Notes under the pieces: model-generated
Database searches by the model: none
Seen by the model: only the letters and a program-made list of their open reading frames with translations
What the model was told of the DNA's origin: nothing
Shown: positions 19,332-30,906 of the stretch, in pieces
Layout: each line of letters begins with the position of its first letter
How positions within the stretch are numbered: position 1 is the first letter of the stretch
Position numbers and translations under genes: made by a program
Assembly (NCBI GenBank): GCA_029378245.1
Contig: JARKIF010000230.1
Location: 1 to 46,628 of the forward strand
DNA length: 46,628 nt
DNA from: Roridomyces roridus
Taxonomy: Eukaryota > Basidiomycota > Agaricomycetes > Agaricales > Mycenaceae
Reading direction: 5' to 3'

Positions 19332-21540
19332 ATGACCTCTGCTGAAATTCCTGTTGTGATCGTACGTTGGCATTGCACGAAATAACTGGTAGTTTAAACA
19401 ACACTCCCAGGTTGGGGGTGGACCCGCGAGCCTGTTCATGGCGCTCTTCTTGGTCAAGAATGGGATTAGTGTCCGTATCTTGGATAAGGAGTCAGCATTT
19501 CACACCGTAAGTTTGTTTTCTTCTGCGTTGTGAAGCACACTGACAAGTTTGGAATAGGGCTCTCGCGGGTTTGGAATCCAAGTAAGAGCACAGGTTTACG
19601 CTTCGATTGACAGACTGAGAGCAATGCTCAGCCTCGAACGTTTGAGTTGATGAAGTTTTTGGGCATCTTGGACGACGTTCAAAAGCTCGCAGTACCTATT
19701 CCGACGATGCGCGCATACAAACTCCCCGGTGGTACGGTGCCTGTCAAAACTTGGGATTTGTACGAAAAGTCGGGTGTCTTGTGGCCTGATCGCCCTTATG
19801 TGAGCTTCCCTCACAAGTCTACTTCAGAACGAGGATCTTATACTGACCTTAGGCCAACGGAGCTTGTCTCAGCCAGGCTGTGTTGGAGGGTATCATTCGA
19901 GACCATCTTCAACGCTACCACGTCGCGGTAGAGCTACGCTAAGAACTCACTGCAATTGAAGAGAGCGAGCACCATGTTGTAGCCCACTTTCACGATCACC
20001 AAACCGATAAAACCTACGACATCAAGGCTAAATACCTCATCGGCGCAGACGGTGCCAAAGGTTCGTACGTCTTCGAGAAGAAGACAATAACCAACCGCTC
20101 TCCTAGGTGTAACCCGCAAGCTTCTTGGCCTGACCTTTGAGGGCCAAACCAGGGATACAGATGGCATGGTCTGGGGTGACGTCGAAATCCAAGGATTAGG
20201 CTCTGATGTGGGTCTTGATCCGTCAATTCTACCACAGAATATTCACCATTGGTGTAGTACTGGCATATCTGGGGCAAACCGGGCCATTTTACGTATACCC
20301 TGTCCTTCCCGTACCGCTACTGTTTCTGACACTGATACCAGAATCATGGCCCGACCGCTCGGTCCCGGATAGTACCGAATTTGGGGTCGGCATAACCGGT
20401 CTCAATTTCGATCCCAGGCACCTTGCTGACGAGGAGGAAGCTAAGAAATTCATTTGTCAAGAAACCGGTCGCAACGATCTTCGTTTCGGCAAGTTTTCGT
20501 GGCTTTCGTACTTCAAGTAAGTATGCCCACCTGGAATGCCTGGTCTCATCCCCCTGTCCACAGACCGAACATGAGGATGGTCAATAAATTCAGTGAGGGT
20601 AGGTGTTTATCGTTGGAGGTACGTCCACCCCCATCCAATGCTTTTCAGTGAAAGATTGGTCCAGATGCCGCCCACGTCCACTCTCCAACTGGTAGGTGGT
20701 GACGCTGTTGCTGTTAGTATTTCTAAATGCTTCCAGGTGGCCAAGGAATGAATACAGCCACCCAAGATTCGGTAATACCAGCCTCTTTCCTGGTTCCCTC
20801 CAGGACTCACTCCTTTCACGCAGGCCAACCTGGCTTGGAAGCTCGCTCTAGTTCTGCGCGGGCTCTCTTCTCCCGATCTTCTGTCCTCGTACAATACCGA
20901 GCGTCTCCCGGTCGTAGCCCAGATGCTCCATGCGACCTCCGCACTCTACACGCACGTAGTACGCGAAGTCAAGGACGACGGCATACCCACTCAAAAGCCG
21001 GATGAAGACGAGAAACAATCGGGCTGGTTCCGCTGGCGCAACTCTGCTCTGGAGATGTACGGAATCAACTACCGCTATAGCCCGATCGTCGTTGAGGAAC
21101 GTGATACATCCCCGCAGTCGGAAGAAGATATGAAGGCGAGGGCCTATGAGGGCTACGAGGGGCTGGGAACGCTGCGCGCCGGTGATCGAGCCCCCGAGGC
21201 TTCGGGCCTCGTTCTCGATGGTGCTGAAACATCGCTATTCGCTTTATTCCAGCCGTCCAAGCATATAGTGCTGGTCTTTGTTCCGGACAAGCAGACTGGC
21301 CATAAGACTGTGATGGACGGGATTTTGGCGGTCGCTGGGGCGTGTCCAGAAGGCACTGTGCAGACTTTCGTGGTTTCGAAAGACTCGGGGACGCTCATCG
21401 ATCGCGACGGACATGCATTTTCATCTTACAGAGTGGTCAAGGGATTCAACGTTGTTGTTGTACGGCCAGATGGGTTCATTGGATGTATTGTTGCGAGCGA
21501 GGCTGGACTGAAACGTTATTTCGAGGGGATTTTCAGCTGA
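19332..21540 (+). pseudogene. FAD-dependent monooxygenase (phenol hydroxylase/PHBH type), disrupted
   Basis: The family hydroxylates aromatic substrates using FAD and NAD(P)H. Spliced blocks: FAD-binding VGGGPASLFMALFLVKNG at the N-terminus, GSRGFGIQPRTFELMKFLG, YLIGADGAKG (DG motif), WGDVEIQGLG, the third FAD block GQGMNTATQDS before LAWKLALVLRGLSS, then ALEMYGINYRYSPIVVEERD and a thioredoxin-like C-terminal domain (GDRAPEASGLVLD, FVVSKDSGTLIDRDGH) ending at 21540. Two lesions are visible: an in-frame TAA at 19940-19942 in the segment VEL..ELTAIEES, and loss of one base near 20600-20604, which shifts the frame just before the expected VFIVGDAAHVHSP block. The segment around 20285-20380 also needs a 62-nt intron to keep frame. 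I infer a pseudogene or error-bearing copy; most introns remain clean, so decay is recent if real. Confidence 0.75.
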
Positions 21541-24500
21541 GTAGTAATACAATGCGTAGTCCACGATAGGTACATCATTTGAAGAAAGGCTTTTTTCGTG
21601 CATGGACAGGCGATATGCGCCCGTCGGCAATGCCCTCGGACCCTTCTTGATGGCCACCTGCCAGACGCTCGACCCAGAGGCTCAATGACTGGCTGTAACT
21701 GAGGGGAGACGTGCTCTGCAGCCGGCCACAGGGCGTGCAACTCGGTGCGGAGTAGTTGGGATACTGCTAGTGTATCAGACTGGTGCTCATTGTTCGCCCT
21801 GACGGACAGAAATACCTTCTCGATCGGCAGCGCCAAGTTGAAGCTGGCACTTTTGCAGCCGTGACCTCGGAAGCAATGGGAAAAACTGCGGCGCGACCTA
21901 GCGATGCTCAGAGAAAGGAATAGCTGGTGATGTGGTGAAGCGCTACTCGATACAGGATGGTGCGCTGAGTTGGTTCCGTGTTGCCCGACAGGGTCTGAGG
22001 AGCGAGGACGCGATGATGGCGGAGGGCCAGTTCGGGGTTCATGGACATGGTGCCACTAATGAAGCAATTAGTGGAAGAAATGGGCGTGGGGATGGCATTG
22101 ACGAATGCCACCGAGCTGTGGCCGTCAAGGAACGAGAAAGGCACCGGCCATGATATGAGACTCCCTCTGGTCCATCCAGGCACATACGTCGAGACCAAAA
22201 ACGATCATATGCGAAGCAACCGATGGGATTCTTCAAAAGATTCAAATGCGTCTCAAACAGGGACCAATTAGGGCCTCAGGCCTCAATCCGGATGCCAGCA
22301 TCGTTTGGCGAACGTTTTCATCAGCCGTGGTGCCAAGGAAGCGCAAGAAGCAAATAACTGGTGTGAGACAGGTGCTCAGCCGCTGACGCCCAGAAATCGG
22401 GGTGGAATGGGCGGACAGGACGGATGGAAGAAATTTCAAGAAAGGCAAAAGAAAGGGACGATTCACGAACCGCTGTCACGTGGCATGACGCACACTCTGG
22501 TTCAACGTTCAACTCTCATCTTGCTCTTCGCACGAACCGCCATGAAACTGCGCTATATTTTATCCAACGTGAGACGGTTCTGGGAATCCCTCAAAGTACA
22601 TCATGAATCTGTCGGTCGCAGATCCGAGTCTACTCACTGGCTAGAAGTCTTTCTGCGGACCCAGCCGCAGCAAGTGATTTCATGGGTTTGGCATCCACTC
22701 AATTCATCTCGATTCGCGGCGCACTGCTCCCATGCCAACCTATTCTGTTGACTGCAGGCGAAGTTCCCACCAGGAATTCCGGTCCTTTCACAGTGCATTC
22801 CATGGGGGAGTAATCTCACATCTCAGCTCCATTATTCCATAAAGGCACCGTATGCTCATTGTTCGCTCTCCGCTCCAAACGTTGTTTGAAAAACACCGAG
22901 GGTATGTGAATCGTTGGTCCAAATGGTGTTTCTCCGTGCTTTGGATCAAGGTTCTTCTTTCGGCCCCACGGCGGTTGGTGGAAGTGAAGTAATTGAGGTC
23001 CAGATGGGGGGCAGAAGCTGTAGTTCCTTCAAGGCAACGAAGGGGGTCTCGGCACAAGAAATCGCGCCAGGGCTTCGGATTTCTTGTGGATGCACATCAT
23101 TGGTTTGGTCTTGACCGCTCCGTGTTTCGCTCAAGATGGCTTCTGAATGATAAGTAACGGACAAAACCACAGGACTCATACCGTAAGAAACCCAAGTTTG
23201 AACTGATACCTCGACGTCTCACAAAGTGCGATATAGTCACCGGAATATCCTAAACGGGACACTGGCGTAGTCGTGCTTGTGCCTGTTTGTGATGCCGTTC
23301 GAACCTTGGGTTCCGAAGCTCTCCGAAGCTCACAATCCTCGCCGAGTTCTCGAGTTCTTCAGAAATTTCTGCGATGGCTTGCCGTCTTGGGGGATCGCTG
23401 TCATTCTGCTTGATCCCCGCGGATTTTTGAAGATGAGATTTTGAGAGGTATGCATGGCGGCGTCAGTTTCTGTCTGGTAATGATTTTTATCAGTATTATC
23501 GCGACGGATAAGAGTCTGGTACAGTCTGGCCTAAGGAGTACCTCGCCCACGATTAAGGCGTGTTGGCAAGCGCGTAGCTTACGGACACTCTGACGGAATC
23601 GACAACCTCATGCAGGAACTCCTTTCCCTCTTGTTTCTCTCAGGACAACGATCAAGCTGTCGCAACTTTCTTTTTCCCCCGATTAGACCTGAATCGGAAT
23701 TTTCGAAGGATATCGGGTCTGACGGGTCCATATTCGTCCTGATACCGACCAAGTTCTCGCATATATGCCCTGATCTGGTCCCGTCAGACCCGATATCCTT
23801 CACTAATACCGATTCAGCACATATCTGAGGAAAAAGAAAGTTGCGACAGCCCTTCTCACCTGCTATGTACCCTGCAAGAAAGAAAACCAACATTGACAAG
23901 ATCCAGGACTCCGGACAGCTGCAACCGCTGTCCTAGCTCCGCTCATACGAGAAAATGCACGAGCGGTCGGCGGACCTTGCATGGTGTTTCTACAAGACGG
24001 AGTCTGCAACCCTTCAAACAACTAACTGTCTCCGGTACGAAACGCCATATGCCATTAATCGGACAGTCCCCGCTGTCGCTCCGATGCTCCAAACGTTGAG
24101 CCGTCGGTGACCACCTGCACCATACAGGCCCTCGGCATAGACACACGCACCATTGGGCCTGTCGACTGTGCAATCAAAACAGGGCGGGCCCCCGTTGTCT
24201 TGTCTAACTGATATTGTCCGATGCTCATGTCCGTACCCTGCCTACATACCAATGTTTTTCTGACCGCACACCAGCTTTTCCGATATCCCCTTTCAAGTTG
24301 TACATCTAAGGTGGGTTGCTCCCGGTTCCGTTGGTCTCTGTTGAATAATCCGACATGTTTCGTAGCTATAGGCGACGTTCAGCTCCATTGAGGTAAACAG
24401 GATGACTTGTTCGAGTATCTCGGATGCAGATATTGAGCGCCGCCATACTAGATAAGTTCTTGCCATTCATTCAATCCAAGTGCGGGTCATCGGTACTGGA

Positions 24501-24676
24501 GCGAGACCTTCACCTTCGCATTCAGATGGTGAAACCATTGGCAACGAGGATAACAACCGAACCGTGAAGACAAGGCTCACTGTTACTCTGTGCAGGGCGG
24601 GTACTCGAGACGCAAAGAATTGTGGTTTTGCAGAAGATCACCTTACTGCTCCGCAACGAATCTTGGACACGTCACT
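21541..24676. other. 3.1-kb gene-poor region
   Basis: No gene could be supported on either strand. Frames of 60-150 residues exist but overlap and show no recognisable motifs or consistent splice signals. A short minus-strand stretch near 21730-21840 (LPIEKVFLSVRANNEHQS, LLRTELHALWPAAEHV) looks protein-like and could be a gene fragment. The 195-bp foldback element at 23656-23850 is the one clear structure. The region borders the segmental duplication. Confidence 0.5.
23656..23850. repeat. 195-bp foldback (MITE-like) element
   Basis: Three nested inverted pairs are perfect: 22 bp at 23656-23677 with 23829-23850 (GCTGTCGCAACTTTC..), CTGAATCGG at 23689-23697 with 23809-23817, and 21 bp at 23706-23726 with 23780-23800 (AAGGATATCGGGTCTGACGG+G). 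The arms therefore pair over about 70 bp around a loop of about 53 nt. No coding capacity is present. Such elements are typical of non-autonomous inverted-repeat transposons, but no clear target-site duplication was seen. Confidence 0.75.
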
Positions 24677-25271
24677 ACATTTCGGAGATGAACCTACCTA
24701 CGATGGGCAGCCTGTAAAAGGTGTCGGCTCAAGTATCGTCTTCCGAAGGAGAGATGGCGAGTTGAACGTTGACAACCAGGGCGAAATTTGGGTATTTCTG
24801 GGAACTGAGCCTCGAGCCCTGAGACCCTCTTGAGCATACGTATTTCAAGCCCCGCCGCCAGGCCCAGGCCGCTGATGGAGCTGGGTGACAGAATAGATTC
24901 CACCTCGTCCGACGATAAGGTTGAGGATTTGTCGCCTAGAAACCGACGACTTGAACAAGTCGATCCCTTGTACGCGAAAGCCCCCCAAAAATATTGGGCA
25001 GACAGTGGTGGTTGAGGTCAAGAGTGGTCACGAGCTAATCACGAGACCATGCGTGTCACGAGTCAGGGCGGCTCAAGTCACGAGTCTAAAGCGCCTCTGC
25101 TGTGCACTCAATGTGCACTGCTACTGCTTGAACGCTTTGTTTCAGTTCGACTCCCGCTGCTGCGACTCCCGAGCCGCAGTCTCTGCTTTGGAATTTACTG
25201 TGATTCTGAATATAAGTCATCGACTGGATTTCGCACTGCTTCGCTCAGTCCAACCCCTCGAATCCTCGATC

Positions 25272-28043
25272 ATGACCTCCACTCCCAACAACAGCATTGC
25301 TCTGCACTTTCAGAACATCCCTCGCATCGCTGGAGAAACCATCTGCGGAAACGTCGACCTTAATGTTGCTTTGGCGCAAGAGGAACACGTCGAAGCGCTG
25401 AGGATCAAATTGAGAGGTGCTGTCGTGACGTACGTTTACTTACATGTTGAATTGTCTCAGTATTCCGACATCCCTCTAGGAGAATACAGGTGCAGAATGG
25501 GCAGAATACTGTCACGCACACAGAAACTATACCCGTACGTTTTCGATTGGTGCAGCTTTTCCCAAACTTCTGAGATCTCCTTAGTTGATTCATGCAAATC
25601 AATTACTTTGGACGCAAGGAAGCTCGTTTCCCGAGCCCGGATCCCATGTGCTCTCGTGCCCTTTCCAATTCAAGCTCCCGGACAATCTTCCTCCGTCCTT
25701 CCAATGCCGCGCTAATAACCGACGTGGAGCAATCTCCTACTCACTTGAAGTCGTTGGCGACAGGCCAGGCCTCTTCCGATTCAATCGCCGAATCTATCAG
25801 CTTTTTTCGGTTCTTCCTGCGGCTTCACGAAACCAAATGGTGGTTGCAGAATCGTTGCGTCAGGGATGGGCTGGGCAATGGGCCGATGTCAAGGCCAATG
25901 AGAAATTGCGACAAGGAATATGGGGAGATTACTCCCATGCCTATGCAACGGTTCGTATAGTCGGAACGACTCTTTTTGCAATCCTTGACACGATCAACAC
26001 AGATTTCGTTCCCCAGTTTGCCTTCAGTCCCCATCTCCATCCCCATTCCATTCAGCATCCATATCGCGACAGAGACCAAGTCCTTACCGCGTTCAGAGCG
26101 TCCCGAAGACAAGCACGGGAAACCACTTTTCCCTGCCCCTCCGATGGAGGTGTCTGTGGCTCTTTGCCGTTTTGCAGAGGTCCGGGTTCGGGGTAGAACG
26201 CGTAATGTGGATGATAGCTTTACACTCAGGGCGCACGAGCCGCAGGTGGTTATTCATGAACCGGAATGGGTCCCGAAGGACGACAAGGACAAAGGGATCT
26301 GGAGACGTGCGGTGCATTTGAATTTTGAGCTCCTGTTCCCCTTCGCCCCGACGTCCAATACTAACACCATCGAGTGGATGGCATGTAAACCCCCTCTTTC
26401 CTTCATACTGTCAACACTAACCCGGATCGTTAGTACCTGCTCAAGTTCGTCGCACCCTTTCCTGGCATTGGCAACGACCTCAAGATTCAGATGCCCATCC
26501 ATCTGAGTCCAGCGTCTGGATGCCCACCGCCGCCGATTGGTGCTGCCGGTTTGTCGAGCTCAACTTATGCCGATAACATCCCTGCTGGACCGCCGCCTGC
26601 AATGCTCGATTTACCTCCGTGAGTCTGAAACACCTTTCTCGGGCATCAGTAAAACTACACAAAGCACTTTGAGGACTTCGCACTCTGAACGAGGTCTTTG
26701 AACTTTGGTAGTTGAACTTCAAAGGTCTTTGGAGGTCTTTCACTTCGACAAGGTCTTCCAAGGGTGTCCGGCCCAAAATGGTCATGATTTCCAAAGATCA
26801 ACAAGAGACCAAAGTTCTCGGAGACCTTACTGCACAGAAAGTCCCATGTGGCCATTCAGAGTCCGATTGAGCCCGGACAGCCTGTCTCAAGTTTGTGGAT
26901 GACTTGTACAAAATTAGTGGGTGCCAAGTGAATGAGAACATTGGGAGAACAGAATTTGCGAGGATGTGGGAGAACGGCCGCCCGTGGAGGGTAGGGTAGC
27001 GCGGGGCTGGTGGGCGGGTGAAGGGCGGGGACTTTGCGAATTTTCGCCTTGATCCGAGCGGAGTGTCTCGGATCATCGGGAAGATGACTCATTATACAAG
27101 ATGGCGTGATTTCGGGCAATTTTCTCCGCTGCCTCTTCTCTTCCCCCACCATCTTCCCTCCACTCGTTTGCGCTCCGCTCCTGCTCACACCCGCCACACC
27201 CGCCGAAGTCGTGTCAAGCCGGTTCCTCTTCAATGCCTGTTAGCCATTCACCATTCTCGACACCCTGAAGCACTGACGCGAAGCTCAAGTCGTCCCCGCC
27301 TTCCTAGTCCATCAAGGCTCAAGCGCTCGTGGCGCAAGTCCCAAGTCTCGTCCATCCGTCTGCAAGCCCACATCCGCATACCTTCCTACGCGCGCAAGCC
27401 TTACGTCCGCAAGCCAAAACCCCCTGCCGCACGACACTGTCGCCCATGCTGCACCTGCAACGTCACCACGACTCATCGGCACTTGGCAACTAACTGTTAC
27501 CCGCCCTCCTACCCGCCCTCCACCGTTTTGTCCATCTTCCCTCCCTCCCGTTCCAGTCCACTACACCCACATCGCACCGAATAGCCCATCTCCCGCACGC
27601 CGCCGGTGTATCATTCCCTCCTCGAGTCCGACCTGCCGCACTGCCATCCGAGTGCCGTGGCGTCGTCATTCGTTGTGATCCTTTCCCTAATCTTTCTCAC
27701 TGTAGATAGTACATGTATGTATGTAGCCACGAATTGAATTGCATTTGATATAATCTCCAGTGTCCTTTTTGAGGTCTTCTGAAGTCTTGCAGACGACTTT
27801 CCAATGGCTGAGGAGGACTCTTCAAAGACCAAAGAGGACTTTCCGGTGCATGTGGACCCTACTGTACAAAGACCTATGGACTTTGGGCTCGAACGGGTCT
27901 TTGAGGTCTTTGAGGACTTCCCGAAGTCCTCAAAGTCCTCAGAGTGCTTCTTGTAGTTTTACTGATGGGGTTGCCTCTCACGACCGCATGATAGCTTGTA
28001 TTGGGCGGGAGAGGATCATGACTGGGGCGACGAAAAGAAATAA
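25272..28043 (+). CDS. Arrestin-like protein, copy A
   Basis: Arrestin-fold proteins bind membrane cargo and often link it to ubiquitin ligases in endocytosis. Six exons (25272-25429, 25480-25534, 25585-25950, 26003-26380, 26434-26618, 27995-28043) sum to 1191 nt, 396 residues. N-terminal arrestin half: LHFQNIPRIAGETICGNVDL, LRIKLRGAVVT, LWTQGSSFPEPGSHVLSCPF, FKLPDNLPPSF, SYSLEVVGDRPGLF. C-terminal half: SIPIPFSIHIATETK, VIHEPEWVPKDDK, LLKFVAPFPGIG; tail YWAGEDHDWGDEKK. The intron at 26381-26433 begins GC (GCATGT) and ends AG. The last intron, 26619-27994, is 1376 nt because it holds an inverted-repeat element; the paralogue's equivalent is 54 nt. All exon phases agree, so the gene may still be functional. 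Confidence 0.8.
26644..27967. mobile_element. 1.32-kb inverted-repeat element in last intron of arrestin copy A
   Basis: The ends are inverted repeats: CATCAGTAAAACTACA at 26644 and its reverse complement ending at 27967. About 32 of the first 35 bp match, with looser similarity inward through many AGGTCTTT / AAAGACCT units in both subterminal regions. GGG lies immediately outside each end, a candidate 3-bp target duplication. Comparison with arrestin copy B, which has a 54-nt intron at this place, shows the sequence is an insertion. Inside (about 26880-27760) there is GC-rich and pyrimidine-rich text but no transposase, so it is probably a non-autonomous DNA transposon. The superfamily is not assignable by eye. 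Confidence 0.8.
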
Positions 28044-28241
28044 AGACCTGGACTTTTATTCTTGCTACTTACCGGTTCTGTCATTCTTGAGTTTTCTTTC
28101 TTGCCTTTGAATATCAATTCAATTCAAGCTGCCATCAAATTTCCAACCTTGCTTGACGCTGAGAATCCTGCAACTTGAATGGACCGATGAGACCGATTCC
28201 GCAATCAACAGCAGTGTGAACGGAACTTGGAACATCCCGCT

Positions 28242-28418
28242 CGACGACCGCGTGGTCGGGCGGTCCACGGGCGGTCAGCCATTCAGCTTGAGCCAATGAA
28301 GAATCACAGAAAATTCCTGGAACTTGAACCGATGAGACCGATGATTTTATTCCGCAAGTGTGAAAAGAACTTCGACCATCCCCGGACGACGGCGTGGTCG
28401 GGCGGTCCACGGGCGGTC
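28242..28418. repeat. Pair of GC-rich hairpin repeats, unit A
   Basis: A 35-bp motif containing GTGGTCGGGCGGTCCACGGG occurs at 28242-28276 and 28384-28418, each followed by a CATTCAGCT-like tail. It holds self-complementary words (GACCGCGTGGTC; CGGTCCACGGGCGGTC), so it can fold. The same motif occurs twice after the gene in unit B. Position after the arrestin stop suggests 3'-flank or transposon-derived sequence. Confidence 0.7.
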
Positions 28419-29106
28419 GGTCATTCAGCTCGAGGCAACCAAGACTCATGGACTATTTGATCTTTGGAATCGGTATCTCGCCAATGCTTGGGGATCTCAA
28501 GTCTCGAAAGGCCTTCTTTTCTCACCAAGCGCGGGGTTACACGTCGGTGCTCCAATACACTGATGTTTGAATGTTGCTGCGTCGGTCATTCATGATTCGA
28601 AAGACATCTATCTGACATACCATACTCACACTCGATACGTTTCGGAGATGAGCCTACCTACGATGGGCAGTCTGTAAACGGTGTCGCCTCAAGTATCTTC
28701 TTCCGAAGATGAGATGTCGAATGTAACGTTGAAAACCACGTCGAAAATTGAGAATTCGATTTTCTGAGAACTGAGGCCCGCTTGATTCCGCGTGGTTCAA
28801 GCGTCAGGTGAAGGTTCCGGAGGACGAAGGGAGTGAAAGTATTATTCAAGCAGAAGCTGGTGGTTCAACCCAAGTTCAACTTCATGGTCACGAGCGCATC
28901 ACGAGTCAAGTCACGAGCTAGGATCTCTCTCCTCTGCGCCAACTCTGCGCCAAAGTTCAATGTTGTGCAACTGCTCCTATTTTTCGTATGACACCCCTGT
29001 GCCACTGCTCCTAGACGCTCTTCCTCAGTTTGACTCAGTGCTCTTGGCCGAGCCGCAGGCCTCGTTGCGGAATTCAAGCCTGGATTTCGCTTCCAACCCT
29101 TAGATC

Positions 29107-30583
29107 ATGGCCTCCACTTCCAACAACAGCATTTCTTTGCAGTTTCAGGACATCCCTCGCATCGCTGGAGAAACCATCTGCGGAACCGTCGACCTTAATT
29201 TGGCGCAAGAGGACCACATCCAAGCGCTGAGGATCAAATGGAGAGGTGCTATCGTGACGTACGTTCGCAAGTTGAATCGTCTCGGGGTCAATTCCGACAT
29301 TCCTCTACATCTAGGAGAATACGGGCATACGACGATAGGCGGAATAGGAATAGTACCATCCCTCACAGAGAGACTATACCCGTACGTTTTTGACTTGGTG
29401 CAGCTTTCTTCCGAAGTTCTGAGATCTCCTTAGCTGATACATGCAGATCAACTAATCTGGACACGAGGAAGCTCGTTTCCCGAGCCCGGATCCCATGTGC
29501 TCTCGTGCCCTTTCCAATTCAAGCTCCCAGAGAATCTTCCTCCGTCCTTCGAATGCCACGCTTATCACCGCAGTGGGACAATCTCCTATTCACTTGAAGT
29601 CGTCGGTGAAAGAGGCCTCTTTCGATTCAATCGCCGAATCTACCAGGTTTTTTCGGTTCTTCCTGCGGCTTCACAAGACCAAGTGTTGGTTGCAGAATCA
29701 CTGCGTCAGGGATGGGATGGGCAGTGGGCCGATGTCAAGGCCGAAGAGAGATTGCGACAAGGCATATGGGGGGGTTACTCTCATGCCTATTTCACGGTCG
29801 GTATATTACCTCGACCGCGTCTTGCAATCCTTGACACAAATCAACACAGATCTCGCTCCCCAGCGTGCCTTCAATCCCCGTCTACACCCCCATTCCATTC
29901 AGCATCCGCATCAAGACAGAGACCAAGGCCTTGACACGCTCAGAGCGTCCCGAAGACAAGTACGGGAAACCCCTCTTCCCTCTCCCTCCGACGGAGGTGA
30001 CTATTACCCTTTGCCGTTCGGCAGAGGTTCGGGTTTGGCGTATGCTGCAATTTACTTTGAGACGTCATGTGCAGGATACCTTTACTCTCCAGGCGCACGA
30101 GCCCCAGGTTGTGATCCATGAACCGGAATGGGTCCCGAAGGATGACAAGGACAAAGGGATCTGGAGACGCGAGGTCCATTTAACTTTTGAGCTCCTGTTC
30201 CCCTTCGCCCCGACGTCCAATACTAAGACCATTGATTGGATGGCATGTAACCTCCTTCTTTTCTTCGTACTGTCAACTCTAACCCGGATCATCAGTACCT
30301 GCTCAAGTTTCTCGCACCCTTTCCTGGCATTGGCAACAACCTCTACATCCAGATGCCCATCCATTTGAGTCCAGCGTCTGGATGCCCGCCGCCGCCGATT
30401 GGTGCTGCCGGTTTGTCGAGTTCCACTTATGCGGATAACGCCCCTGCAGGACCACCGCCTGCAATGTTTGATTTACCTCCGTAAGTCTCAAACTCTTCTG
30501 GAAAAGGGGGCTGCCTCTCACGACCGCGTCGTAGGTCGTATTGGGCGGGAGAGGAGCATGACTGGGACGACGAGAAGAAATGA
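29107..30583 (+). CDS. Arrestin-like protein, copy B
   Basis: Six exons (29107-29258, 29315-29381, 29434-29796, 29850-30242, 30296-30480, 30535-30583) sum to 1209 nt, 402 residues. Same architecture as copy A: LQFQDIPRIAGETICGTVDL, LRIKWRGAIVT, RNSTIPHRETIPLIHADQ, LSCPFQFKLPENLPPSFEC, SYSLEVVGERGLFRFN, LRQGWDGQWADVKAEERL, TPIPFSIRIKTETK, EWVPKDDKDKGIWRR, LLKFLAPFPGIGNNL, tail YWAGEEHDWDDEKK. The fourth intron (30243-30295) again begins GC rather than GT, at the same codon as in copy A. The last intron is a normal 54 nt. It is probably a cytosolic trafficking adaptor; cargo is unknown. Confidence 0.85.
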
Positions 30584-30740
30584 AGTGTTCTGTCGTTCAA
30601 GCATCAACTTATCAGGGCACCTTCCGAGTTTTCTTTCAATTCAATTCATGCTGCCATCAAACTTCCAACCTTCCTTGACTCCTGGAACTTGGATGGACCG
30701 ATGAGATCGATGATTTTCTTCCGCAATCAAACATCCCGCT

Positions 30741-30906
30741 CGACGACCGTGTGGTCGGGCGGTCCACGGGCGGTCGTCCATTCAGCTCGAGACAACCAAG
30801 ACTCATGGAAACTTCCTGGAACTTCGACCGATGAGACCGGGAAATTCAACAGCAGTGTCGAAAATCCCACTCGACGGCCGCGTGGTCGGGCGGTCCACGG
30901 GCGGTC
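30741..30906. repeat. Pair of GC-rich hairpin repeats, unit B
   Basis: The 35-bp motif seen in unit A recurs at 30741-30775 and 30872-30906, again downstream of the arrestin stop and again followed by CCATTCAGCT. Four near-identical copies in two diverged units make this the best conserved non-coding sequence of the duplication. Confidence 0.7.

Larger units (their letters stand above)
24677..28612 (+). repeat. Segmental duplication, unit A (with insertion)
   Basis: Unit A matches unit B (28640-31110) in order and orientation: an upstream segment beginning TTCGGAGATGAACCTACCTA, the arrestin-like gene, two GC-rich hairpin motifs after it, and a closing segment containing GGTTACACGTCGGTGCTCC. 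Without the 1324-bp insertion at 26644-27967, unit A is about 2.6 kb, close to unit B's 2.5 kb. Divergence by many point changes and small indels shows the duplication is not recent. Confidence 0.85.

Noticed and set aside
23281..23340. GTTCGAACC-like T-loop suggestive of a tRNA
   Set aside because: No acceptor stem, D-loop or anticodon arm could be paired around it. No tRNA or rRNA gene was found elsewhere by eye.
24480..24833. 117-residue plus-strand frame upstream of arrestin copy A
   Set aside because: Part of it is duplicated in unit B, where it is broken by a stop. No known domain was recognised and no start context or introns support a gene. It may be a gene fragment.
27018..27584. 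188-residue plus-strand frame inside the intronic element
   Set aside because: Very rich in Pro/Arg/Ser/His from pyrimidine-rich repeats, with no transposase motif such as a DDE or RNase H-like core.
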